NCBI RefSeq assembly: GCF_016756745.1
Contig: NZ_JAESIH010000022.1
Span: 1 to 42,768, forward strand
Source: Aminivibrio sp.
GTDB taxonomy: Bacteria; Synergistota; Synergistia; Synergistales; Aminobacteriaceae
Reading direction: 5' to 3'
Length of the DNA stretch: 42,768 bases
Shown piece by piece: positions 8,118 to 15,675 of this stretch (position 1 is the first letter of the stretch; each line of letters begins with the position of its first letter). Under the pieces are notes generated by a model. That model searched no databases and was not told where the DNA came from. It was given only the letters and a program-made list of their open reading frames with translations. The translations under genes and the position numbers were made by a program.

Positions 8118-8903
8118 CTATTCCTTCCTTCCGGCGAGCCAGTGCTCGATGAGCCTTCTGGATATGCTGATGGACGGGGGGATTTCCGGCATGGTCCCGG
8201 GAGTGAACCACCCGGCATCCTCGATTTCCTTCCCGTCAGGGGTCAGCTCCCCCCCGGACCATTCGGCCGTGAAGCCAAGCATGAGGGAGTGGGGGAAGGG
8301 CCAGGGCTGGCTTCCGAAATAGGCGATGTTCTTTACCCGGATACCCACTTCCTCGAAAATTTCCCTCTCCACGGTCTCCTCGAGGCTCTCCCCCGGTTCC
8401 ACAAACCCGGCGAGGACGCTGTACCGTCCCTTCGGAAAGTGGGGGCTCCGGGCCAGGAGGAGCCTCTCGTCCCTGGTCACCGCCACGATGACCGCGGGGC
8501 TGATAATGGGATAGGCCATGTAGCCGCATTCCGGGCAGCCGTAGGCCCTGTCGCTGTCCGCAAGATTCATGGGTGCGCCGCACCGTGGGCAGAACCGGCT
8601 GTTCCGCTTCCAGTCCATCATCTGGAAGGCCGTGCCCGCCGCGTGGAACAGGGCTTTTCCCCCGAGGGCCCACAGTTCCCGCAGGCCCACCGTTTCATAC
8701 CCCGGGGGCGGTACCTCGTCCCCGGGGTATTCGCCCCAAGAAAAGCTTCCCCTTGTTGGGGGAAGAACGCCGGTGACCGTCAAACGGTCCCGGAAGAGGG
8801 GTTCGTCCTCCGACGACGGAAGGGAGAGCGGGGTTTTCGATTTGACGAGCAGAAGATCCTTGTGAAAGAGCAGCCATTCGCCTCCGGGGCGGGAGAAGGT
8901 CAT
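8118..8903 (-). CDS. nudC: NAD(+) diphosphatase (Nudix hydrolase with zinc ribbon)
   Basis: A 261-residue NADH pyrophosphatase, which hydrolyses NAD(H) to NMN(H) and AMP and can remove NAD caps from RNA. A four-cysteine zinc ribbon (FCPRCGAP...GCPECGY, about residues 102-126) precedes the Nudix box, which fits the G-x5-E-x7-RE-x2-EE-x-G pattern exactly (GFVEPGESLEETVEREIFEE, then VG). It also carries the NADH-specific array SQPWPFPHS. Length matches the family. Upstream lie two tandem 11-bp repeats. No operon partner on the same strand is tightly linked. Confidence 0.95.
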   Translation of the reverse strand: MTFSRPGGEWLLFHKDLLLVKSKTPLSLPSSEDEPLFRDRLTVTGVLPPTRGSFSWGEYPGDEVPPPGYETVGLRELWALGGKALFHAAGTAFQMMDWKRNSRFCPRCGAPMNLADSDRAYGCPECGYMAYPIISPAVIVAVTRDERLLLARSPHFPKGRYSVLAGFVEPGESLEETVEREIFEEVGIRVKNIAYFGSQPWPFPHSLMLGFTAEWSGGELTPDGKEIEDAGWFTPGTMPEIPPSISISRRLIEHWLAGRKE

Positions 8904-8918
8904 AACAGGGCCTCCAAT

Positions 8919-8940
8919 GTCGTTATATTGTCGTTATATT
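8919..8940. repeat. Tandem 11-bp repeat in the nudC leader
   Basis: GTCGTTATATT occurs twice back to back (8919-8929, 8930-8940), only 16-37 nt upstream of the nudC start codon. On the minus strand each unit reads AATATAACGAC. This may be a doubled promoter -10-like element or a protein-binding site. The sequence from about 8941 to 9000 resembles the TGTCATTCCTG interspersed repeat family. Confidence 0.5.
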
Positions 8941-9030
8941 CCTGTCATTCCTGGCGGGGTGGAGGATTCCGCTTCCGGAGACCTCAAAGTGCCCCGGCGT
9001 GTGACAGACAGAACTATTATATCCCAAGGT

Positions 9031-9062
9031 GAAGAGCCCCCGATGCTGTTCGGGGGCTCTTC
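9031..9062 (-). terminator. Hairpin downstream of the Sel1-like gene
   Basis: GAAGAGCCCCCG (9031-9042) pairs perfectly with 9051-9062 around an 8-nt loop, 25 nt past the stop of the Sel1-like gene. No long U-tract follows on the minus strand, but a TATAAT box (within 9017-9024) does, so this spot separates two transcription units. Confidence 0.6.
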
Positions 9063-9087
9063 TTGGGCTCTTCGGAGCCCCGCGCTA

Positions 9088-9927
9088 TTACTTCTTTCCG
9101 TGTTTTTGCGGATGCCCGTGTTTGGGGGGCGGAGCTTTCGGATTGCCCTTCCCCGGACCGCCGTGGCCTTTCGGGGGAGGGGCGTACTGCGGCGGATGGC
9201 CGGGGCCGCCCTTCTGCGGGCCGTAATGTACTGGGGGATGGCCGTGGTGGTGTCCGGGGGGATTCCACCTGTGACGCGGAGGCATTCTCCGGTCATCGGA
9301 CCAATAACGCCGGGGAGGGAAAGGCATCCTCCGTAGGGAGTCGTGGTAGTACCTCCTGGGGGGAAGGGGGTGACGGTACGCGGGGCCCCGGGGGTGCCAC
9401 CTGTCCCGGTCTCTGTAATAAAAGAGGTCGAGAATGAGGGACGCGTGGACGTTCCCTTTTTCGTATTCCAGCACAAGTCCCGGAAGGGCGTCTCTCCAGA
9501 GGACGAGGGCTCGCCGTTTATCGACCCCGCGGCCGTACCCGGTGTGGTAATGGTACGCCAGCATGGCCTGGGCCATGGGGTTTCCTCCGGCGGCGCTTCT
9601 CTCGTACCAGTAGGCCGCCTGGAACGGGTCCTCGGAATACCCCCTGTCACCCCTGTCGAAACCCAGGCCGGCAAGAAACTCCATCTCCGGGTCTCCGTTA
9701 TCCGCTTCCGCCAGGACTTCGGCGAAAGAAAACCCGTCGTCCTCAGCGGAGCCGGGGAGAGAGTAAGGAGCGGAAAAAGCCGCCGGAATGGAAATGACGG
9801 CCGCGCTCCCTGAAGAAAAGACGGGGGCTGCCTCCGCGGGAAGGGAAAGAAATGCCGCAGAGAGGACGGCAAGGGCTGAAAACAGGGCCGGGGGAGGAAA
9901 GCTGAAACGGTGCGGTGTATCTTCCAT
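9088..9927 (-). CDS. Secreted Sel1-like protein with His/Pro/Gly-rich tail
   Basis: A 279-residue exported protein of unknown function. I chose ATG at 9927 because AAAGGAGG lies 9 nt upstream; the frame is open further but without a site. An N-terminal signal peptide (hydrophobic core 'LFSALAVLSAAFLSLPAEA') is followed by a region with Sel1/TPR-like helical repeats (EDPFQAAYWYERSAAGGNPMAQAMLAYHYHTGYGRGVDKRRALVLW). From about residue 165 to the end the chain is dominated by Pro, His, Arg and Gly (for example PPGHHHGHPPVHYGP and KHGHPQKHGKK), which could bind metal or polyanionic envelope components (inference). Sel1 proteins usually mediate protein contacts. Downstream hairpin at 9031-9062. 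Confidence 0.75.
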   Translation of the reverse strand: MEDTPHRFSFPPPALFSALAVLSAAFLSLPAEAAPVFSSGSAAVISIPAAFSAPYSLPGSAEDDGFSFAEVLAEADNGDPEMEFLAGLGFDRGDRGYSEDPFQAAYWYERSAAGGNPMAQAMLAYHYHTGYGRGVDKRRALVLWRDALPGLVLEYEKGNVHASLILDLFYYRDRDRWHPRGPAYRHPLPPRRYYHDSLRRMPFPPRRYWSDDRRMPPRHRWNPPGHHHGHPPVHYGPQKGGPGHPPQYAPPPKGHGGPGKGNPKAPPPKHGHPQKHGKK

Positions 9928-10092
9928 GAAAATTCGCCTCCTTTCGTTGTCCCGCCGCCGAAAGAAAAGCCGACAGTCCGGCCGGCGGAAGATGAACAAA
10001 ACGACCCATGAGTTTAATCATTATTTTAGACGGAAGGTCAGGAACCGGTACCGCTGTTCTACCGAACCGGAATGTTAGCCGTCTTTACTTAC

Positions 10093-10142
10093 CCTAAATC
10101 CGCAGGCACCGGTGACGCTCCCCGCTGAGGTGCGGATTTAGG
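10093..10142. repeat. Palindromic repeat, CCTAAATCCGCA family, copy A
   Basis: CCTAAATCCGCA (10093-10104) and TGCGGATTTAGG (10131-10142) form a perfect 12-bp terminal inverted repeat around GGCACCGGTGACGCTCCCCG-type sequence. The same ends and core recur at 31570-31832, 35148-35226 and 42593-42654. The rest of the non-coding stretch 9928-10394 contains the leader of the Sel1-like gene and nothing else I can assign. Confidence 0.8.
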
Positions 10143-10394
10143 CTTACGGAAGGCTATATATCGGAAACTCCATATTGTTGTAATATGTTATGCCCGGCAG
10201 CCGGAAGAGAGCGGGAGGATGTATTCGCCATGAAACGAGGGGCGTTCTCGTTTCCGTGCGGTTTTGAAGAGGACCGGAGAGCAGCGGGACCTGCGGCGAC
10301 TGCCTGGGGCGGATGGTGATCAGCGAAAGGGAGACAGGTATATTTTCCGACGGCCGAAGGGGAAACCGGGATCCTTCCCCCTCGGGGACGCAAT

Positions 10395-10485
10395 CGCCGC
10401 GCTCAGAATGACATACCGTCATCTGCCGTTGTAAGCATGTCATATTCCTGTTCTGTTATCCTGAGGAGCGAAGCGAAGAATCCGA
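10395..10485. repeat. TGTCATTCTGAG-type repeat cluster overlapping the opgH2 3' end
   Basis: Two units of the interspersed repeat are visible: GCTCAGAATGACA at 10401-10413 and TCCTGAGGAGCGAAGCGAAGAATC near 10460-10483 (read on the plus strand). The second unit runs into the coding sequence of the downstream OpgH copy and supplies its last codons and stop. Confidence 0.65.
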
Positions 10486-12606
10486 CCCTCGCTTTTTCTC
10501 TTTCTTTTCGGGAGGAACCAGGCCCCATCGAGCGGCGTCCTTTTCGTCGCCGAGGCGCCACACCTTCCTGTGGAGTTCCCGCAGGTGGTGCGGGGCCCTG
10601 AGGAGGGCCGTCTTTTCCTTCCGGTTCAGGGCGTCAGGCCCCGAGGCCAGCGCCTTTTCCACGATCCTGTCCCGGGCCCGTTCACGGGAAGGAGCTCCCC
10701 GCCGGAATCGGAGCAGCAGGGATGTGTGGAGACTGTGGACCAGGGGGTCCACCACCGCCCGGAGAAAACCTTTTTTCCGGTCGAAAAAGAACGGGAAGTA
10801 GGGTTCCGGGCGCAGGAGATTCTCCTCCAGGACCTGCAGTTCGGGGGGCAGCTCCACCTCCTCGGGGATGAGGAAGAGCCCTGATCTCCGGAACAGCCGT
10901 CCCACGGCGGCCCGTCCTGTGACGACGGAGATGGGGACGGAGAGGACCAGGGAGAAGATGACGGGGGAGATCCACCAGAAGAAGGACGGAGTGATCCGGT
11001 AGACCACCGTGCCCCAGCCGATGCCGAGGAGGGTGCCCCACCAGTGGGCCCGGAGGGCTTCCCTCCAGGTGGTTCCCCGATCGTCCCGGGACTGGGTTCC
11101 CCACCCCACGCTTTTTCCCAGGAGGGTGGACACTACGAAGAGGCTGTGGAAGACCATCCTGATGGGGGTGAGAATTATGGACAAAACCACCTCGAGGAGG
11201 ATGCTCAGGAAAAGACGTAACTTCCCACCGTAGAGCCTGGCCCTGAAATCGGCGAGGAGAATGGGTAAAGCGCTGAGAAACTTCGGGAGGAAGAGGAGCA
11301 GGGTGGTGGAGCCCAGCAGCGAGATGGCCCAGTGGGGACGCCATACGGGAAGCTCGGGGAGGAATTTTCGCAGTATGGGCATGTACACCGGTTCGAAGAG
11401 GACTTCCGAAATGGCCTGGGCGGAGTTGACCGTCAGGAAGGACAGCCAGAGAAGGGCCGAGCCGTAGGAGAGGATTCCGTTGATGAACAGCGCCCGGTGA
11501 GCGGGGAAGAAGCCCCGGGTGAAGAGCAGGCGGGTGTGCTGGAGGTTGCCCTGGCACCACCGGCGGTCCCGCTTGAGCTCGTCGATGAGGGTGGGGGGCG
11601 TTTCCTCCCATGTCCCCTTGAGGTCGTAGGTGAGCCAGATTCCGTACCCTGACCGGCACATGAGGGCCGACTCCACGTAGTCGTGGCTGAGGATGTCCCC
11701 GCTCAGCGGACCTTTGCCGGGAAGGCGGGGAAGCTCGCAGTGCTTTATGAAGGGGTCCACCCTGATTAGGGCGTTGTGGCCGCAGTACTGGGCATCGCCT
11801 AGCTGCCAGAAATGGAGACCCGCAGCCAGCAGGGGGCCGTAGACGTGGTTGGCGAACTGCTGCACCCGGGCGATGAGCGTTTCCCGGTTCACCGCCTTGG
11901 GAGGCGTCTGGAGGATGCCGATGTCCGGCCGAGCCTCCATGATCTGCACCAGCCGCACCAGAGTTTCGCCGCTCATGATGCTGTCGGCGTCGAAGACGGC
12001 CATGTACCGGTAGCTTTTGCCCCACCGGCGGCAGAAGTCGGCCACGTTGCCGCTTTTCCGCTTGGTGTTGCTGGTCCGCTTCCGGTAGAAGACCCGTCCG
12101 AAGGCGTTTTCCTCCGAACAGAACCTGTACCAGGCTTCTTCCTCCTCCACCCAGACGTCGGGATCGGTGGTATCGCTGAGCAGGAAGAAGTCGAACCGGT
12201 CCAGGGAGCCCGTCGCCCGGACGGACGCGTAGGTCGTCCGCAATCCCGCGACGACCCGCTTTACATCTTCGTTGTAGATGGGGATGAGGATGGCCGTTCG
12301 TGCCGCTTTGTCGGCGATGGTGAAGTCGAGACCGTCGCAGGCCCGGGAGACCCGGTAGGAGTCCTTTTTCGTCAGCAGGATGACCAGCCCCGCGATGGAA
12401 GTCCAGAAGCCCACGGAAATCCAGGCAAACAGGGTGGTGAACACCGCCACGAGGAATGTGTCCAGCAGGATGCTTCCTCGGTCGGGCAGGAGCCGGGCCA
12501 TGGTGTTGCTGGAGATGATGGTCGGGATGAGGACGATCAGGAGGAGCAGCAGGCGCCGCCTGCTGCCGGTGCGCCTCCAGGCCGGAACGGGTCCGCCGTC
12601 AGCCAT
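10456..12606 (-). CDS. opgH: Glucan biosynthesis glucosyltransferase OpgH, second copy (membrane-catalytic part)
   Basis: A 716-residue inner-membrane family-2 glycosyltransferase that would polymerise glucose from UDP-glucose into the backbone of osmoregulated periplasmic glucan. Visible are an N-terminal TM pair (about 18-80), the catalytic domain with AILIPIYNEDVKRV, LLSDTTDPD, the DAD motif in VFDADSIMSGET, SHDYVESALM and ELKRDRRWCQGNLQH (QxxRW-type), and about six C-terminal TMs. It lacks the roughly 130-residue cytoplasmic N terminus of E. coli OpgH; that part is encoded by the overlapping upstream ORF (ATGGCTGA, 8-nt overlap, GGAGGG site 7 nt before the ATG). The C terminus (GSDSSLRSSG) is encoded by an interspersed repeat. 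By eye about 70-80% identical to the first copy across the catalytic core. Confidence 0.92.
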   Translation of the reverse strand: MADGGPVPAWRRTGSRRRLLLLLIVLIPTIISSNTMARLLPDRGSILLDTFLVAVFTTLFAWISVGFWTSIAGLVILLTKKDSYRVSRACDGLDFTIADKAARTAILIPIYNEDVKRVVAGLRTTYASVRATGSLDRFDFFLLSDTTDPDVWVEEEEAWYRFCSEENAFGRVFYRKRTSNTKRKSGNVADFCRRWGKSYRYMAVFDADSIMSGETLVRLVQIMEARPDIGILQTPPKAVNRETLIARVQQFANHVYGPLLAAGLHFWQLGDAQYCGHNALIRVDPFIKHCELPRLPGKGPLSGDILSHDYVESALMCRSGYGIWLTYDLKGTWEETPPTLIDELKRDRRWCQGNLQHTRLLFTRGFFPAHRALFINGILSYGSALLWLSFLTVNSAQAISEVLFEPVYMPILRKFLPELPVWRPHWAISLLGSTTLLLFLPKFLSALPILLADFRARLYGGKLRLFLSILLEVVLSIILTPIRMVFHSLFVVSTLLGKSVGWGTQSRDDRGTTWREALRAHWWGTLLGIGWGTVVYRITPSFFWWISPVIFSLVLSVPISVVTGRAAVGRLFRRSGLFLIPEEVELPPELQVLEENLLRPEPYFPFFFDRKKGFLRAVVDPLVHSLHTSLLLRFRRGAPSRERARDRIVEKALASGPDALNRKEKTALLRAPHHLRELHRKVWRLGDEKDAARWGLVPPEKKEKKRGSDSSLRSSG

Positions 12607-13135
12607 TGGTTTTCCCTCCGAAGAGTTCCCGGCTCCACCGCCGAAGAAAACGGACGAGGGACGTCCTCCAGGGCAGGCGGTCCATTTCCTCCGCCACCAT
12701 GACGGCCCGGTTCAGCGGAGGAAAGGAGGAGATGCGCCGTCCTCCCCGATCCATGATGTCGGGTGAAAATCCTTCTTCCCGGAGCAGCCGCTCAAGGGCG
12801 TCCATGGCTTCTTCAGGGGATGACGGGGCTTCCTCAAGGCTCCGCGCGGCGAGGGAGAGACCCCTGGCAGGTTGGATGCCGAGCCCCCGGATATAAAGAA
12901 GGACCCTGTCCCCGGCAGCCCACTGCCCGGGGGCGGGCTCTTCGGAACAGGGTGCGGTGCGGTCGCCCGGACAGGTCACGGCAGCCTCCGGGAAAAGGGG
13001 GATGCAGCGAGGGAGCGGAAATGAAAGGAGGGGCGTCGGGACGGAAGGCCCCTTCCGGGAAACGTCTTCTCTGGATACACCGGGAAAACCTCCTGGCGGT
13101 TCGGTCTTGTGTTTATGAAGCCTATGAGACATCAT
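12599..13135 (-). CDS. Free-standing OpgH N-terminal domain, second copy
   Basis: A 178-residue soluble protein. Its C-terminal half (GDRVLLYIRGLGI..., ISSFPPLNRAVMVAEEMDRLPW, SLVRFLRRWSRELFG) parallels the small ORF upstream of the first opgH copy and resembles the cytoplasmic segment just before TM1 of E. coli OpgH (remembered as ...[23 protein letters not shown]). I infer it is the OpgH N-terminal region encoded separately. The start is uncertain: ATG at 13135 has GGAAGG 9 nt upstream and overlaps the preceding opgH by 14 nt. Its first about 80 residues look unlike the paralogue and are low-complexity, so a later start is possible. It ends inside the start of the next opgH, implying translational coupling. 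Confidence 0.7.
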   Translation of the reverse strand: MMSHRLHKHKTEPPGGFPGVSREDVSRKGPSVPTPLLSFPLPRCIPLFPEAAVTCPGDRTAPCSEEPAPGQWAAGDRVLLYIRGLGIQPARGLSLAARSLEEAPSSPEEAMDALERLLREEGFSPDIMDRGGRRISSFPPLNRAVMVAEEMDRLPWRTSLVRFLRRWSRELFGGKTNG

Positions 13136-15290
13136 ACGGGCATTCCTTCCGTCCTGCAAGGAAGGGGGAATTCCTATCCCCGGCCGGCGGGAGCACGACC
13201 AGTCCCCAGAGGGCGGCCGCGTCCCGGTCTTCCAGTTCCCATACCCGGCGGTGGAGTTCCGCCAGGCGGCGGGGGTCCTTCAGAAGCTCTATCTTCTCCC
13301 GTTGGGTGAGACTGCCCGGGCCTTTCGCGATGGCTTTTTCCACCAGCCCTTCCATGGCGTTCTCCCGGGCGGGGGCTTTCTTTTTGTAGCGCAGCAGGAG
13401 AGATGTGTGGAGGGCGTGGACAAGAGGGTCCACCACCGCACGGAGAAATCCCTGTTTCCGGGAGAAGGGGAAGGGCGTATAGGGTTCGGGACGCCGGAGG
13501 TTTTCCTCGAGGTCGGCGAGTTCGGCGGGGAGTTCCACTTCCTCCGGGATCAGGAGCAGGCCGGAGTTCCGGAAAGCCCTCCCCAGGGACGCACGGCTCG
13601 TGAAGACCGAGAGGGGCGCCGAGAGAACCAGAGAGACGACGATGGGGGAAATCCACGGGAAGAAGGACGGGTTGGCCAGGTAGACCAGGCCGCCCCAGGC
13701 AGCGCCGAAGAGGGTTCCCCACCAGTGGGCGGAAAGTGCCTCGCTCCAGGATGTTCCCCGGTCGTCCCGGGACTGGCTGCCCCACCCCACGCTTTTTCCT
13801 AGCAGTGTGGCGGTGACGAAGAGACTGTGGAAGATCATCCGCACCGGGGCGAGAAGGGTGGAAAGCCCCACCTCGAGCAGGATGCCCGAAACAAGGTTTG
13901 TCCTGCCGCCGAAAGCCCGTGCCGATGGGTCCCTCAGGAGGATGAGGACCATGCTGAAGAGCTTGGGGAGGAAGAGGAGCACCGCCGTGGAGCCGAGTAG
14001 GGTGAGCGCCCAGTGGGGGTGCCACACGGGCCACTGGGGGAAGAGGGTCTTCGTCCCGGGAAAGTACACCGGCTCGAAGAAAACTTCAGCAACGGCCTGG
14101 GCGGAGCTCAGCAGCAGGAAGGCAAGCCACAGGAGGGCGGACCCGTAGGAGAGAATGCCGTTAAGAAACAGGGCCCTGTGGGTGGGAAAGAACCCCCTGG
14201 TGAAGAGAAGGCGCATGTGCTGGAGGTTCCCCTGGCACCAGCGCCGGTCGCGCTTCAGTTCGTCCAGCAGGGTGGGCGGGGTTTCCTCCCAGCTTCCCCC
14301 GAGGTCGTAGGCCAGCCAGACGCCGTAGCCCGCCCGCCGCATGAGGGCGGCCTCCACGAAGTCATGGCTGAGGATGTCCCCCGCCAGGGGGCCTTTTCCC
14401 GGAAGGCGGGGTACCTGGCAGTACTTCATGAAGGGTTCCGTCCTGATGATGGCGTTGTGTCCCCAGTACTGGGCGTCTCCGAGCTGCCAGAAATGGAGGC
14501 CTGCGGCGAACATCGGGCCGTAGACATGGTTTGCGAACTGCTGGGCCCTGGCGATGAGGGTCTCCCGGTTCACTCCGGCGGGAGGCGTCTGGAGGATGCC
14601 GATGTCCGGCCGGGCCTCCATGCACTGCACCATGCGGACCAGAGTTGTGCCGGCCATGATGCTGTCGGCGTCGAAGACGATCATGTAGCGGTAGTTTTTC
14701 CCCCACCGGCGACAGAAGTCGGCCACGTTGCCGCTCTTTCGCCGTGAGTTGCTGGAACGCCTCCGGTAGAAAACCCGCCCTGAGGCGTTCTCCTCCCGGC
14801 AGAATCGCCGCCAGGCTTCTTCCTCCTCAACCCAGATGTCCGGGTCGGTGGTGTCGCTCAGCAGAAAGACGTCGAACAGGTCTGAGGAGCCGGTTTTCCC
14901 CAGGGAGGTGAACACGGTGCGGAGCCCCGCCATCACACGTTTTACATCCTCGTTGTAGATCGGTATGAGGACGGCGGTCCGAGCTGTTCTGTCGGCGATG
15001 GACCAGTCCATATGCTCGCAGGCCCGGGAAACGGAGAAACGGTTGTTTTTCCCCAGGAGGAGAAAGAAGCCCATGGAGGCCGTCCAGAATCCCACGGAAA
15101 TCCAGGCGAAAAGGACGGCGAACACCGCCACGAGGAGGAACTCCATGGCCGTGCCGCCCCGGAAGGGCAGCAGCGCGGCCATGGTGCGGGCGGCTGCGAT
15201 CGTGGGAAGGATGACCAGGACGATGAGCAGAATGCGCCGCCAACTGGCGGCGCGGTTCCACGAAGGGTTGGGCATCCCGGTGTCATGCAT
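13122..15290 (-). CDS. opgH: Glucan biosynthesis glucosyltransferase OpgH, first copy (membrane-catalytic part)
   Basis: A 722-residue membrane glycosyltransferase with the same design as the second copy: TM pair (about 20-75), GT2 domain with VLIPIYNEDVKRV, LLSDTTDPDIW, VFDADSIMAGT, AGLHFWQLGDAQYWGHNA, SHDFVEAALMRRAGYGVW and ELKRDRRWCQGNLQH, then C-terminal TMs. All catalytic motifs known for OpgH appear intact. I chose ATG at 15290 (MHDTGMP), which overlaps the stop of the small upstream ORF as ATGCATGA and has GGGAGA upstream; the frame stays open to 15350. E. coli OpgH is a single chain of about 847 residues, so this gene plus the preceding ORF together make one conventional OpgH. Confidence 0.93.
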   Translation of the reverse strand: MHDTGMPNPSWNRAASWRRILLIVLVILPTIAAARTMAALLPFRGGTAMEFLLVAVFAVLFAWISVGFWTASMGFFLLLGKNNRFSVSRACEHMDWSIADRTARTAVLIPIYNEDVKRVMAGLRTVFTSLGKTGSSDLFDVFLLSDTTDPDIWVEEEEAWRRFCREENASGRVFYRRRSSNSRRKSGNVADFCRRWGKNYRYMIVFDADSIMAGTTLVRMVQCMEARPDIGILQTPPAGVNRETLIARAQQFANHVYGPMFAAGLHFWQLGDAQYWGHNAIIRTEPFMKYCQVPRLPGKGPLAGDILSHDFVEAALMRRAGYGVWLAYDLGGSWEETPPTLLDELKRDRRWCQGNLQHMRLLFTRGFFPTHRALFLNGILSYGSALLWLAFLLLSSAQAVAEVFFEPVYFPGTKTLFPQWPVWHPHWALTLLGSTAVLLFLPKLFSMVLILLRDPSARAFGGRTNLVSGILLEVGLSTLLAPVRMIFHSLFVTATLLGKSVGWGSQSRDDRGTSWSEALSAHWWGTLFGAAWGGLVYLANPSFFPWISPIVVSLVLSAPLSVFTSRASLGRAFRNSGLLLIPEEVELPAELADLEENLRRPEPYTPFPFSRKQGFLRAVVDPLVHALHTSLLLRYKKKAPARENAMEGLVEKAIAKGPGSLTQREKIELLKDPRRLAELHRRVWELEDRDAAALWGLVVLPPAGDRNSPFLAGRKECPYDVS

Positions 15291-15675
15291 GGCCGTTTGT
15301 CTCCCAGGGGCCGAAAAGATTCCGCCTCCACCGGCGGAGGAAGCGGCCAAGGGCTGATTTCCATGGAACCCGGTCGAGGGGCTCCGCCACCATGACTCCC
15401 CTGTTCAGGGAAGGCATCGAGGAGATGTGCTTCCCTTCCTCGTCGAGGATTCCCCTGTCGAGGCCGTTTTCCGCCAGGAGTTCCCGGAGTTTTTTCACGG
15501 CCTCCGAGGTGGACGCGGGGCCGGTTGCCTTGAGGCTCTCCACGGCCAGGTCGAGCCCTCGAAAGGGAGGCAGGTCAAGGGCACGGACGTAGAGGAGAAC
15601 CCGGTCCCTGGAGTAGCGCCACTCGTCGTGGGATCCGGCGGGCCTATTCATTCCGGTCTCAGGGATGGAGGTCAT
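15283..15675 (-). CDS. Free-standing OpgH N-terminal domain, first copy
   Basis: A 130-residue soluble protein between opgG and opgH. Its body (RYSRDRVLLYVRALDLPPFRG...ESLKATG...VKKLRELLAENG) is a helical domain, and its end (ISSMPSLNRGVMVAEPLDRV followed by LGRFLRRWRRNLFG) matches the region that precedes TM1 in single-chain OpgH. ATG at 15675 overlaps the opgG stop by 17 nt and has CGGAG about 10 nt upstream; ATG at 15651, 8 nt past that stop, is the alternative. Overlaps at both ends make it part of one coupled operon. In E. coli this N-terminal region is reported to contact FtsZ; whether the free form does is unknown. Confidence 0.8.
   Translation of the reverse strand: MTSIPETGMNRPAGSHDEWRYSRDRVLLYVRALDLPPFRGLDLAVESLKATGPASTSEAVKKLRELLAENGLDRGILDEEGKHISSMPSLNRGVMVAEPLDRVPWKSALGRFLRRWRRNLFGPWETNGHA

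Noticed and set aside
4118-8211. Long open frames on the minus strand opposite the TRAP/TAXI/NadX genes
   Set aside because: Arg/His/Gly/Pro-rich translations with no domains, lying exactly antisense to well-recognised genes; a by-product of high GC.
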